Part shown: positions 9,034 to 17,739 of the stretch, in pieces
Position numbering within the stretch: position 1 is the stretch's first letter
Layout: the number at the start of each line of letters is the position of its first letter
Assembly: GCF_002368295.1 (NCBI RefSeq)
Contig: NZ_AP018248.1
Location: 2,415,977 to 2,479,976, forward strand
Direction of reading: 5' to 3'
Length of the DNA: 64,000 nt
Source of the DNA: Tolypothrix tenuis PCC 7101
GTDB lineage: Bacteria; Cyanobacteriota; Cyanobacteriia; Cyanobacteriales; Nostocaceae
Program-made: the position numbers and the translations under genes
Notes under the pieces: generated by a model
Database searches by the model: none
The model's input: the letters and a program-made list of their open reading frames with translations, nothing else
Told to the model about the DNA's origin: nothing

Positions 9034-10017
9034 ATGCGTAAAAAACTACAACTAGCCATCAAACCGCTGTTAAAAACTGTTTTTGTCCTCAGCCTGGTGT
9101 TAACTCTAGCACTTGGTCACGCTGATGGAGCGTTAGCCGCCCGTAGTGGTGGACGAATCGGTGGTGGTTCCTTTAGAGTACCTTCTAGCCGCACTTACAC
9201 ACCTCGCACCTATGCGCCTCCAGGTGGAGGTGGATATTACGCCCCTTACCCTGGTGGTGGTTTTGGATTTCCTTTCCTGTTACCTTTCTGGGGTATTGGC
9301 GGCGGATTCGGCGGATTATTTAGCATCTTAATCTTTATTGCGATCGCTAATTTCATACTGCAAGCCTTCCGCCGGGCTAGCAGTGGAGATACTAGCACCG
9401 ACGATGTAGGCTATAGCAGCAATCCCGCTGTATCTGTAACTCGCTTACAAGTTGGATTATTAGCTCAAGCACGTGGTTTACAAGGTGAACTTGACCGCAT
9501 TGCTGAAACCGCTGATACTAACTCCCCACAAGGTAGAGCAGAAGTTCTGCAAGAAACTAGCCTAGCTTTACTCCGCCATCCAGAATATTGGGTATATGTT
9601 GGTGGTGGTACACAACAAGCTAAATTGAATTCAGCTGAAGCTCAATTCAACCGTCTCTCACTAGCAGAACGCAGCAAATTTAGCGAAGAAACCCTCTCTA
9701 ACGTTAACAACCAACTCAGAGCAGCACTAGCTAAAGAAGCTTTACCTGGTGCTGAAACTCCTGAAAATCCCACTGATTTAATTACCTCTGGCCCTGGAGA
9801 ATATATTATCGTCACCTTACTAGTGGCAACTCTGGGCAAGTCTGCAATTCCCTCAATTAACAGTGCTGATGATTTGCGTCAAGCATTGCGCCAAATTGGT
9901 GGTATTCCTAGCGAGCAACTTCTAGCTATTGAGGTGCTTTGGACTCCTCAAGCTGCAGGTGATACTCTGACTTCTGATGATTTGTTAGCTGAGTATCCCG
10001 ATTTGACACTTGTTTAA
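9034..10017 (+). CDS. DUF1517 family membrane protein
   Basis: 327-aa protein of the cyanobacterial/plastid DUF1517 family, function unknown. The ORF is open from 8776, but the ATG at 9034 begins a proper signal sequence (basic MRKKLQ, then a hydrophobic helix ending in GALAARSGGRIGGGSF), so I place the start there. A Gly/Pro/Tyr-rich linker is followed by a hydrophobic segment (LFSILIFIAIANFILQAF). The C-terminal domain includes VGLLAQARGLQGELDRIAE, the LLRHPEYWVYVGGG block and ITSGPGEYIIVTLLVAT. It is probably anchored in the thylakoid or plasma membrane with a soluble domain. A strong terminator follows, so the gene is likely monocistronic. Confidence 0.85.
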   Translation: MRKKLQLAIKPLLKTVFVLSLVLTLALGHADGALAARSGGRIGGGSFRVPSSRTYTPRTYAPPGGGGYYAPYPGGGFGFPFLLPFWGIGGGFGGLFSILIFIAIANFILQAFRRASSGDTSTDDVGYSSNPAVSVTRLQVGLLAQARGLQGELDRIAETADTNSPQGRAEVLQETSLALLRHPEYWVYVGGGTQQAKLNSAEAQFNRLSLAERSKFSEETLSNVNNQLRAALAKEALPGAETPENPTDLITSGPGEYIIVTLLVATLGKSAIPSINSADDLRQALRQIGGIPSEQLLAIEVLWTPQAAGDTLTSDDLLAEYPDLTLV

Positions 10018-10043
10018 TTCCATCAAATTACTAAAATACGATA

Positions 10044-10075
10044 AAACCGCTTGCTGACAGCAAGCGGTTTATTGT
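10044..10075 (+). terminator. Rho-independent terminator of the DUF1517 gene
   Basis: Perfect 11-bp stem (AAACCGCTTGC / GCAAGCGGTTT) with a 5-nt loop TGACA, followed by ATTGTTT, 27 bp after the stop at 10017. Confidence 0.85.
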
Positions 10076-10271
10076 TTCGGTATAATCATGTTAATTATAT
10101 TTCTTCCTTATCGATTTTATAATAGCAAATTTATTGACAACAGTCAATCTCTCCAGAGAACAGTTTTGATCAAGTTAATATATGGTGGCAAATTGCGATC
10201 GCAGTATGGCGTAAATAAACTACCCATTCTCAACGAAGGAAATGCTGAGACTCTATTCATTTTTAATTTTT

Positions 10272-10372
10272 AATTTTGCGTTCGCGTAGCGTGTCAAAGA
10301 CAAAAGTTGCGTGCGGGGGTTCCCCCCGTTGAGCAAACTTTTCAAGACGAATTTTGAATTCCGCTTTGCGGT
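10272..10372. repeat. Dispersed GC-rich repeat fragments
   Basis: Contains TTCGCGTAGCGTGTC, a GCGGGGGTTCCCCCCG hairpin, and GAATTCCGCTTTGCGG, fragments that recur elsewhere in the window (for example near 31756, 31970, 53444 and 62420). It overlaps the 3' end of the leftward gene 10342-10857. Confidence 0.55.
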
Positions 10373-10857
10373 TTTCCCCTCAACCGTCTCGGCTTGCGGA
10401 TAGGACGCATTGCTTCTCGACCCAAGACAAACAATCCCGCAACACCTAAGCAAACAAACCAAACATATTGATACCAATATTGTCGCATCTGCTCTACTGT
10501 GCGTAATTCTAAGTGTAGAGTGCTGAAATGAAGCAATAGTATAACCGTCATTAACGCTGCAAAACCAACGAAGCTTAAACCAACACGAATCCTTGCAGGT
10601 CGTAAATCAAAGTCACCAATTTCGTCTAAATCAATTTCTGCTAGTTGTTTTAAAGATTTATCTGCTACGGATGAGGCTGTTTGTAATTTGCTACTCAACT
10701 TGGGAGGTAAAATCGGCGTGAGAGATTCTACAGCTGGGCGACGTAGCAAAGCCTCAGTGTCTCGCAGCAATTCCAAAGGCTTAGGAGTAGTCTCTGGCTG
10801 TGGCAATTCTTTGTTTTCTGTAGCAGATGTAGTAGTAGCTTCGCCTTCAAAATCCAT
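10342..10857 (-). CDS. Small integral membrane protein of unknown function
   Basis: About 171 aa from the ATG at 10857; a TTG three codons upstream is less likely. An acidic, Pro/Thr-rich N-terminus and a soluble stretch (around SLKQLAEIDLDEIGDFDLRP) lead into two hydrophobic helices (VGLSFVGFAALMTVILLLHF and YVWFVCLGVAGLFVLG) and a basic tail. I recognise no named domain; it resembles conserved cyanobacterial hypothetical proteins. The last ~15 residues (basic, ending GIQNSS) are encoded within a dispersed repeat, so the original C-terminus may have been replaced by repeat sequence. Confidence 0.65.
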   Translation of the reverse strand: MDFEGEATTTSATENKELPQPETTPKPLELLRDTEALLRRPAVESLTPILPPKLSSKLQTASSVADKSLKQLAEIDLDEIGDFDLRPARIRVGLSFVGFAALMTVILLLHFSTLHLELRTVEQMRQYWYQYVWFVCLGVAGLFVLGREAMRPIRKPRRLRGKPQSGIQNSS

Positions 10858-11143
10858 ACACAGCAAGTTTCTGAGTAACTAGAATTATCAATAGCCTAGC
10901 GAATCAGTTAGGGACTAGGCAAATAGTTAAAGCAAAAGCCTGTTTTGTTGAAGGGGGAGTTCCCCAATCCCCAGTCCCCAGTCCAGGGTGCTTTCATACA
11001 AAAAAAGAAAAATACATAAGTCTTGATTTCTCGTTTTTTAGCATGGCTTTTTCCCTCTCTCCAAACCTCTCTCCCTGTGGGAGAGAGGCTTTAAAACCCA
11101 GTTTTAGTTTTTTCTCTGCTTGTATGAAACCACCCTGCCCATA

Positions 11144-11222
11144 CCCAATCCCCAATCCCCAATCCCCAATCCCCAATCCCCAATCCCCAATCCCCAATCC
11201 CCAGTCCCCAATCCCCAATCCC
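11144..11222. repeat. STRR: CCCCAAT heptamers
   Basis: About eleven tandem 7-bp CCCCAAT units with one CCCCAGT variant, in the 590-bp spacer before uppP. Short ORFs on both strands here are only translations of the repeat. Confidence 0.92.
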
Positions 11223-11447
11223 ACCCCTATTCACATGAACTTTAAAAAATTGTCGTTAAGGCTTCATCTATTTTTGCGAAACTCTAGCTATTAACCGCTA
11301 CCTTCTGAGTGGGAGAGTGCTAAATTAATGTCGCGTCTTTGTGGCAATTAATGGTAATCCACAGCTTTGTTTTGTGATTATCCTGGCAAGTTCCCCAGGT
11401 AGTTGTTTCTGTAATAGGTTGTATGATTAGCGATCGCAGGTAAACTA

Positions 11448-12410
11448 ATGGCTCTATTAAAACGACAACAATTTTTAATGTTGAGTGCTGTATCTGCTGC
11501 TTGTTCAGTAGCTGCATTTCCGCTGCAAGTTCTCAGCGCCCAGCCTCAGCCAGGGGGTGAGGGGGTGCAACAAATGAATATTTTGCAAGCAATTATTTTA
11601 GGTTTCGTACAAGGACTGACAGAATTCTTACCCATTAGTAGTACAGCCCACTTAAAAGTTGTACCTGTGGTTTTGGGTTGGGGCGATCCGGGGGTAGCGT
11701 TTACAGCAATTATTCAATTGGGTAGCATTGCGGCGGTGCTGTGGTACTTCTGGCCGGACTTGGCGCGAATTATTAAGGGTTCAGCCAGAGCGATCGCTCT
11801 CAAAGATTACAATGACTATGACTTGCGGTTAGCCTTGGGGATAATTTTGGGAACTTTGCCAATTATCTTCTTTGGGCTTTTAATTAAAAAGTTTATCCCC
11901 GACTTTGATAATTCTCCTATCAGAAGCTTAAGTGCGATCGCCATTGCTTCTATCTTTATGTCTCTACTACTAGGATTAGCAGAACAACTGGGTAAGCGTC
12001 AACGTAACTTTGAAAAGCTGACCATGAAAGATGGCTTATTAATGGGTTTGGCGCAATGTTTAGCATTAATCCCAGGGGTATCTCGTTCTGGTTCTACCCT
12101 CACAGGGGGGTTATTTATGGGGTTAGAACGGGAAACCGCAGCGAGGTTTTCATTTTTGCTAGGGATTCCCGCCATTACCCTAGCGGGGTTAGTGGAATTA
12201 AAAGATGTTGTCGGCGCAGGTTTAAGTAGCGATGCGATGATTCCCCTAGTTGTAGGCGTGATTTCTGCCGCTATCTTCTCTTATATTGCGATCGCAGGTT
12301 TGTTGCGCTTCCTCAAAACCCAAAGCACCTGGGTATTTATTTGGTATCGATTGGCATTTGGTGTAGCTATTTTAGGGGCAATTAGTGCTGGTTTATTGAA
12401 GAATAGTTAA
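11448..12410 (+). CDS. uppP: Undecaprenyl-diphosphatase UppP (BacA)
   Basis: Integral membrane phosphatase that recycles undecaprenyl pyrophosphate to the monophosphate carrier used in peptidoglycan and polysaccharide synthesis. It carries the family signatures GLTEFLPISSTAH with the catalytic-region Glu/Ser/His and the second conserved loop PGVSRSGSTL, and about eight hydrophobic helices. The 320-aa length is longer than the usual ~270 because of a 42-residue N-terminal extension that itself looks like a signal sequence (FLMLSAVSAACSVAAFPL). The shorter family-like start would be the ATG at 11574; the longer form is common in Nostoc relatives. The gene stands alone between STRR-rich spacers. 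Confidence 0.93.
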   Translation: MALLKRQQFLMLSAVSAACSVAAFPLQVLSAQPQPGGEGVQQMNILQAIILGFVQGLTEFLPISSTAHLKVVPVVLGWGDPGVAFTAIIQLGSIAAVLWYFWPDLARIIKGSARAIALKDYNDYDLRLALGIILGTLPIIFFGLLIKKFIPDFDNSPIRSLSAIAIASIFMSLLLGLAEQLGKRQRNFEKLTMKDGLLMGLAQCLALIPGVSRSGSTLTGGLFMGLERETAARFSFLLGIPAITLAGLVELKDVVGAGLSSDAMIPLVVGVISAAIFSYIAIAGLLRFLKTQSTWVFIWYRLAFGVAILGAISAGLLKNS

Positions 12411-12581
12411 TAGTCCTTGGTCATTTGTCCGTAGTAGTTCAACACACAAATATTGACAGGTGTAGATTGGGGAAAGGGAAAAGGGCAAAAAGGAAGGGTT
12501 TAAAACCTTTACCCTTTTCCCCTTACCCTTTCCCCCACCTGTCAAAAAACTTTGGGAGGCTACTAGTCATTAGTTTTTAGT

Positions 12582-12616
12582 GACAAATGACCAATAACAA
12601 ATGACAAATAACAAAT
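12582..12616. repeat. STRR-like AAATGAC/CAATAAC units
   Basis: Five imperfect 7-bp units run right into the ATG of the next gene; the start codon at 12615 lies within the last unit (CAAATGAC). The rest of the 204-bp spacer is purine/pyrimidine-biased low-complexity DNA. Confidence 0.7.
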
Positions 12617-13937
12617 GACTACAATTCACCCCGCCAAAATTAGTAAAGTTTTACCAGATTCCATCGCGGCTGAAATCGGCTTTGAGGTGGGGGATGCGAT
12701 CGTTGCAATTAACGGTACAAATCCCCGCGATTTGATTGATTATCAATTTTTATGTGCTGATGAGGTTCTAGAACTAGAGGTTTTGGACGCATCTGGTAAA
12801 ACTCATCATGTGGAAATTGAAAAAGACTATGACGAAGACTTAGGGCTGGAATTTGAAACGGCGCTGTTTGATGCTTTAATTCAGTGCAATAATCGCTGTC
12901 CCTTTTGCTTTATTGACCAACAGCCACCAGGAAAGCGTTCTAGCTTGTATTTTAAGGATGACGATTATCGTCTGAGCTTTTTATATGGTTCCTATTTAAC
13001 TCTTACCAATTTACCAGAGCGGGAATGGCGGCGGATTGAACAGATGCGTCTGTCTCCTTTATATGTTTCTGTTCATGCTACAGAACCAGACGTGAGAATT
13101 AAACTCCTGAAAAATCCCCGTGCTGGGCAAATTTTACAACAACTCAAGTGGTTCCAAGAAAGACGGCTGCAAATTCATGCCCAAGTCGTAGTTTGCCCTG
13201 GTATAAATGATGGCTTACACTTGGAACAAACATTAGAGGACTTAGCGTCATTTTATACTGGCGAAGTGCCGACAGTGGCATCAGTGGCAGTAGTCCCTGT
13301 GGGTTTAACAAGATTTCGCCCCGAACAAGACGAACTTACCCCTGTAACACCAGAAAAAGCGCAAGAAGTGATTTCCCAAGTGCGATCGCTGGCTTTAGAG
13401 TTTCGCCAAAAGTTCGGTTCTAGCGTGGTTTGGTTGGCTGATGAGTGGTTTTTAATTGCAGGTGAAGAGTTACCCAGTGAAGCTGAATATGAAGAGTATC
13501 CCCAAATTGATAATGGTGTTGGTTCGATTCGGTTATTTCTCAAGCAATTTGCAGCTGCGGCCGAATCACTCCCAGCTAAAATTTCTCCTGAGAAGAAATT
13601 AACTTGGGTAGTTGGTAATGCAGTTGAGCAAGCATTTCAACCCATACTCACACAATTAAATGCTGTGACGGGTTTGCAGGTAAATATGCGTGCCTTAGCT
13701 AGCGATTATTGGGGGCAAAATATTAGTGTTACCGGTTTATTAACTGGGCATGATTTAGTTCTAAACTTAAAAGGGCAAGATTTAGGTGATGGCATTTTGC
13801 TGCCAAATGTCATGCTTAAACATGGTGAATTGATATTTTTAGATGATATGAGTATTGAAGAAGTTGCTAGCAAATTGGGAACTAAAATCTTTCCCATATC
13901 AGGAATTGAACAATTAATCAATACCTGCATTGGCTGA
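12615..13937 (+). CDS. TIGR03279-family radical-SAM-like Fe-S protein with PDZ and DUF512
   Basis: 440-aa protein. The N-terminal ~60 residues resemble a PDZ domain (VLPDSIAAEIGFEVGDAIVAING). A cysteine cluster CNNRCPFCFIDQ with C-x3-C-x2-C spacing follows near residue 95, as in radical SAM enzymes, with DDYRLSFLYGSYLTLTNL after it. The C-terminal region corresponds to DUF512. This combination is the conserved cyanobacterial family TIGR03279, related to bacterial YtqA-like proteins; its substrate is unknown. It probably binds a 4Fe-4S cluster. The ATG is embedded in a short tandem repeat, so the upstream region has diverged by repeat turnover. Confidence 0.88.
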   Translation: MTTIHPAKISKVLPDSIAAEIGFEVGDAIVAINGTNPRDLIDYQFLCADEVLELEVLDASGKTHHVEIEKDYDEDLGLEFETALFDALIQCNNRCPFCFIDQQPPGKRSSLYFKDDDYRLSFLYGSYLTLTNLPEREWRRIEQMRLSPLYVSVHATEPDVRIKLLKNPRAGQILQQLKWFQERRLQIHAQVVVCPGINDGLHLEQTLEDLASFYTGEVPTVASVAVVPVGLTRFRPEQDELTPVTPEKAQEVISQVRSLALEFRQKFGSSVVWLADEWFLIAGEELPSEAEYEEYPQIDNGVGSIRLFLKQFAAAAESLPAKISPEKKLTWVVGNAVEQAFQPILTQLNAVTGLQVNMRALASDYWGQNISVTGLLTGHDLVLNLKGQDLGDGILLPNVMLKHGELIFLDDMSIEEVASKLGTKIFPISGIEQLINTCIG

Positions 13938-14127
13938 AATAGGAAGGATGAAGTGTAAAGTGTAAAAGATGAAGTCAGAAGTAGATGTCTTGCTGATTTT
14001 GGGCAAGCAAATATTGAGATGCTGAGAATTTATACAAATTCCTTTAAGGATAGGATATTTTTATACTTTATACTTCCTACTTCAGTTAATTATTAAACAA
14101 ACAATTAATCTAAGTAAGGAGTGAGGA

Positions 14128-16914
14128 GTGAAGAATCAGGAAAAGCGTGTTACCAAATTACAATTACAACTAAAAAAAGCCGGATTCTTCATTTTTAATC
14201 TGCAATTTTTACTATTAAATAGTTTGGGAATTATACCAGCAATTGCGGCAGATGAAGAACCTGTATTGAGCATAGTTTATAGTCAAGATAATAGTAATCA
14301 ATGGTCAACAATTACTAATCGCTTGCAAGCGGCTGGGGTGAAATATTGTGTGATTCCCTTAGCTGATGTGCGAAGTGCGACAGATTTGGGCGATCGCAAG
14401 GTATTATTTTTGCCTAACGTTGAGACATTAACACCAGCACAAACTATCGCTTTAGAAGAATGGATGAGTAAAGGCGGGCGTTTAATAGCTAGCGGCCCTG
14501 TAGGAAGTTTATCAGCGCCAGGAGTTCGCCAATTATTGCGGAGTATTGTAGGCGGTTTTTGGGGATTTAGTTTGAGCGAAAAGCAAGAGCTACAACCAGC
14601 AAAAACCAAGCTACCAGAAGACTGGGTCAACCAAGAAGGGATGTTTGGCAAAGTACATGGTGGCGTAATCTTACCTGATAGCGTCAGTACACCTGCGGCG
14701 GTGTGGAAGAGTACAGATAATCAGCCTGCGGTAGTCACTACTGACCGTTCTACTTTGTTAGGCTGGCGCTGGGGTGTAGATGCAGTTGCAGGTGCAGAGT
14801 TAGATAACGCTTGGTTAAAAGCTGCGATCGCGCGTTATATGAAGCTACCACCCAGTGCTAGTAGAAAGGTCGAAGGTGGTTCACCTACTTGTTCTACTTC
14901 CACAATTGCTAAATCTCCAACGCCAGCGTCACTACCACCAGTGATTACAACTGCGATTCAACCAGTTGTGCAACCGCCAATTACCAATACACCAAAACCA
15001 CAAACTAAAACGCCACCAAAAGCGATCGCCACTGCTCCCCAACTTAGACCATTAGTGAATGTCACACGTCAGAATTCGCGGGAGCCGATTGACGCACTAG
15101 AAGACACAGTGCGGTTGGATGTAGTACCCAACTCGAATGTACCAATTAGTAGCGGCGATGCGATCGCGCTGCAACAGGAGCTAGAAAATCTGATTGGGCG
15201 TGTGGAAAGCTCTAATTTAGCGGCTGCTACTAATGGTACTAATGAAGATATTGCCAGCAATACCGAAGGGCTGAAGGTAGATCGCCCCAACTTAATTGCT
15301 AGTCGGTCTGGCGTGCAAATACCAGAAACAGCCGTAGCAATTACTCAAGCCAGAGAAATAGCCAAAAATATACCTGTGTTGGTAGCACAAAAAAATTATG
15401 CTTTAGCACGTCAGCAGTGGCTCACAGCCAAGGCGAGTTTGTGGAAACAGTTTCCCTTAAATCGCAGATTGGCTCAACCAGAAATTCGCTCAGTTTGGTT
15501 AGATAGAGGCACAATTGTCCGTGCTGGTAGTGAGCAAGGACTAGCGCAAATATTTGATCGCTTGGCACAATCTGGAATTAACACGGTATTTTTTGAAACC
15601 GTCAACGCTAGTTACACAATTTATCCTAGCCAAGTTGCACCCCAACAAAATCCCTTAGTTCGCGGTTGGGATCCATTAGCCTCAGCCGTCAAATTAGCCC
15701 ATGCGAGAAATATGGAACTACACGCTTGGGTTTGGGCTTTTGCGGCGGGTAATCAGCGTCACAATGAAATTATTAACGCCAAGCCAGATTATCCGGGGCC
15801 AGTGTTGGCGGCTAACCCCGATTGGGCAAACTACGATAATCGTGGCAACATGATTCCTATCGGTCAAACCAAGCCCTTTTTTGACCCAGCCAATCCCCAA
15901 TTGCGGCAATATTTACTCAGGCTGTATGAAGAAATTGTCACTCGCTATCAAGTAGATGGGATTCAATTAGATTACATCCGCTATCCCTTCCAAGACCCCG
16001 CCGCCGGGAGAACTTACGGCTATGGGAAAGCCGCCAGAGAACAATTTCAGCAACTTACAGGTGTAGATCCCACGAAAATTTCTCCTAGCGATCGCGATTT
16101 GTGGCAAAAGTGGACAGCATTCCGTACCGAGCAAGTTGATAGTTTTGTTGCCCAAGTTTCCCAACAACTGCGACAAAAACGCTCTAATTTAATTGTCTCC
16201 GTGGCTGTATTTCCCCTACCAGAAATAGAACGCATTCACAAACTGCAACAGCACTGGGAAGTTTGGGCTAGGCGCGGAGATATCGATTTAATTGTGCCCA
16301 TGACTTATGCTTTGGATACTCCTCGCTTTCAACGGCTAGCACAACCTTGGATTGCTTCTACACAATTAGGTGCAACTTTATTAGTACCGGGAATTCGGCT
16401 GCTTTCTTTGCCCACTGTAGGCGCATTCGATCAACTGCAATTGGTAAGAGATTTACCTGTTAGCGGTTATGCACTTTTTGCTGTTGATAATTTGAACAAC
16501 GAGTTCCACAAAATCTTTAGTAATACTCAAGGGAAAGCCCAACCCACTAGCGCCGAACCGATTCCCCATCGTCAACCTTTTCAAGCAGCTGCTGTGCGTT
16601 ATAGCGCCTTACAACGAGAATGGAAATTTATTTTGCAAAACGCTCAAATGCGGATGCCTACAACTACAATTGCTGAGTTTAATAATCAAGCACAAGTTCT
16701 ACAAACAGCTTTATCTCAACTAGCAGCCTCACCTTCTGCTAGTAAGTTCATCACTGCTAAAGCTGCACTCAGCCAATTCCAATCTCAATATCGAACCTGG
16801 ATGCGCCAAGAAGCAATAGAAAATCCTTATCAAGTCAAAGTCTGGGAGAATCGTTTGGCAGCAATTGAACGTTTATTGCGTTACGGCGAACGACGGTTGC
16901 AGTCTCGTCCTTAA
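14128..16914 (+). CDS. Exported GHL10/DUF187 family glycoside hydrolase-like protein
   Basis: 928-aa protein starting at a GTG preceded by AAGGAGTGAG. A hydrophobic signal (FIFNLQFLLLNSLGIIPAIA) predicts export. Residues ~45-240 form a glutamine-amidotransferase-like alpha/beta domain (VLFLPNVETLTPAQ, WMSKGGRLIASGPVG). A Pro/Thr-rich linker (~250-340) precedes a GHL10/DUF187 TIM barrel at ~455-770: SVWLDRGTIVRAG, NTVFFETVNASYTIYPS, ELHAWVWAFAAGN, VDGIQLDYIRYPF and DLIVPMTYALDT. The C-terminal ~120 residues are helical. Likely a periplasmic or outer-membrane-associated glycosidase acting on cell-wall or exopolysaccharide; substrate unknown. It stands alone. Confidence 0.85.
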   Translation: MKNQEKRVTKLQLQLKKAGFFIFNLQFLLLNSLGIIPAIAADEEPVLSIVYSQDNSNQWSTITNRLQAAGVKYCVIPLADVRSATDLGDRKVLFLPNVETLTPAQTIALEEWMSKGGRLIASGPVGSLSAPGVRQLLRSIVGGFWGFSLSEKQELQPAKTKLPEDWVNQEGMFGKVHGGVILPDSVSTPAAVWKSTDNQPAVVTTDRSTLLGWRWGVDAVAGAELDNAWLKAAIARYMKLPPSASRKVEGGSPTCSTSTIAKSPTPASLPPVITTAIQPVVQPPITNTPKPQTKTPPKAIATAPQLRPLVNVTRQNSREPIDALEDTVRLDVVPNSNVPISSGDAIALQQELENLIGRVESSNLAAATNGTNEDIASNTEGLKVDRPNLIASRSGVQIPETAVAITQAREIAKNIPVLVAQKNYALARQQWLTAKASLWKQFPLNRRLAQPEIRSVWLDRGTIVRAGSEQGLAQIFDRLAQSGINTVFFETVNASYTIYPSQVAPQQNPLVRGWDPLASAVKLAHARNMELHAWVWAFAAGNQRHNEIINAKPDYPGPVLAANPDWANYDNRGNMIPIGQTKPFFDPANPQLRQYLLRLYEEIVTRYQVDGIQLDYIRYPFQDPAAGRTYGYGKAAREQFQQLTGVDPTKISPSDRDLWQKWTAFRTEQVDSFVAQVSQQLRQKRSNLIVSVAVFPLPEIERIHKLQQHWEVWARRGDIDLIVPMTYALDTPRFQRLAQPWIASTQLGATLLVPGIRLLSLPTVGAFDQLQLVRDLPVSGYALFAVDNLNNEFHKIFSNTQGKAQPTSAEPIPHRQPFQAAAVRYSALQREWKFILQNAQMRMPTTTIAEFNNQAQVLQTALSQLAASPSASKFITAKAALSQFQSQYRTWMRQEAIENPYQVKVWENRLAAIERLLRYGERRLQSRP

Positions 16915-17739
16915 AGGCAGAGGGGCAGGGAGCAGGGGGCAGAGGGGAGTAAAATTTTTGTGAAATCTAAAGATTGGAATTGTTGACTTTTTGGAAGTCT
17001 CTAAATAAATATCAGCATTGCATATTTGCGGGATGAATTCAGACTTATGGAAAAAGCTGAAAGTCGATTCTTTGCGTCTTTGCGCCTCTGCGTGAGACAA
17101 AAATCATCCCATCAATCAGCAACGCCTAAATCTCCTCATGCTGTGGATGCGGGGGTGAAGGTGATGTTATGTATCAGCCTATCCCCTTGGTTTTGTGTTG
17201 CGAAAAAGGCTAATCGTTAACACTGCAGAGAAAAAAAACGCAGGATTGAGAGAGAAAGTTGGAAAATTGATATTTTAGTATTTTTTAAACTTACAACCTA
17301 ATTTTTTGGTAAAAACCCCCTTACCAATTACCAATTACCCATTACCCATTACCTAACCCCCAATGCCTAATAATTCTTAAGAATGTTGTATCTATATAAC
17401 AGAAATTTTCCCGTGTTAATACGCGAGTGGTAATTAACTATTAGAAAGAAAATATTACAATAGCTGGAAATAATCTTAAGGAGGCCACAACTGAAGTTAT
17501 CTCAATTTGAACTATTACTTTCAAAGCTCAATCAAGATTAAGCTGTTATGCATTTGAATTTTATGTTTCGCACTTAGGCAATCAAGGGTCAAGAGTTAAA
17601 GGCTAGCTTGGACTTGAGAACGCCAGAATATTCGAGCTAGGCGCGTATCAGCTTACTACTTTATTTAAGTGCTAAACTCTGAATCTCAATACTCAACCCG
17701 GCAATAACTATTTTCTACTCGGAGTAATCGCCAACATCT
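16915..17739. other. 825-bp intergenic region, repeats only
   Basis: Holds a GGGGCAGGGAGCAGG-type STRR directly after the hydrolase gene, a fragment TTTGCGCCTCTGCGTGAGAC of the dispersed 'cgaaccgc...gcagag' repeat near 17080, and an ACCAATT/ACCCATT STRR at about 17322-17356. The short ORF at 17026-17220 spans repeat DNA and is not supported. Confidence 0.5.

Noticed and set aside
11043..11294. ORFs rich in Pro/Ile/Asn or Gly/Leu/Trp on both strands
   Set aside because: They are translations of the CCCCAAT tandem repeat.
17026..17220. 64-aa ORF downstream of the glycoside hydrolase
   Set aside because: It includes a dispersed repeat fragment (TTTGCGCCTCTGCGTGAGAC) and no motif.
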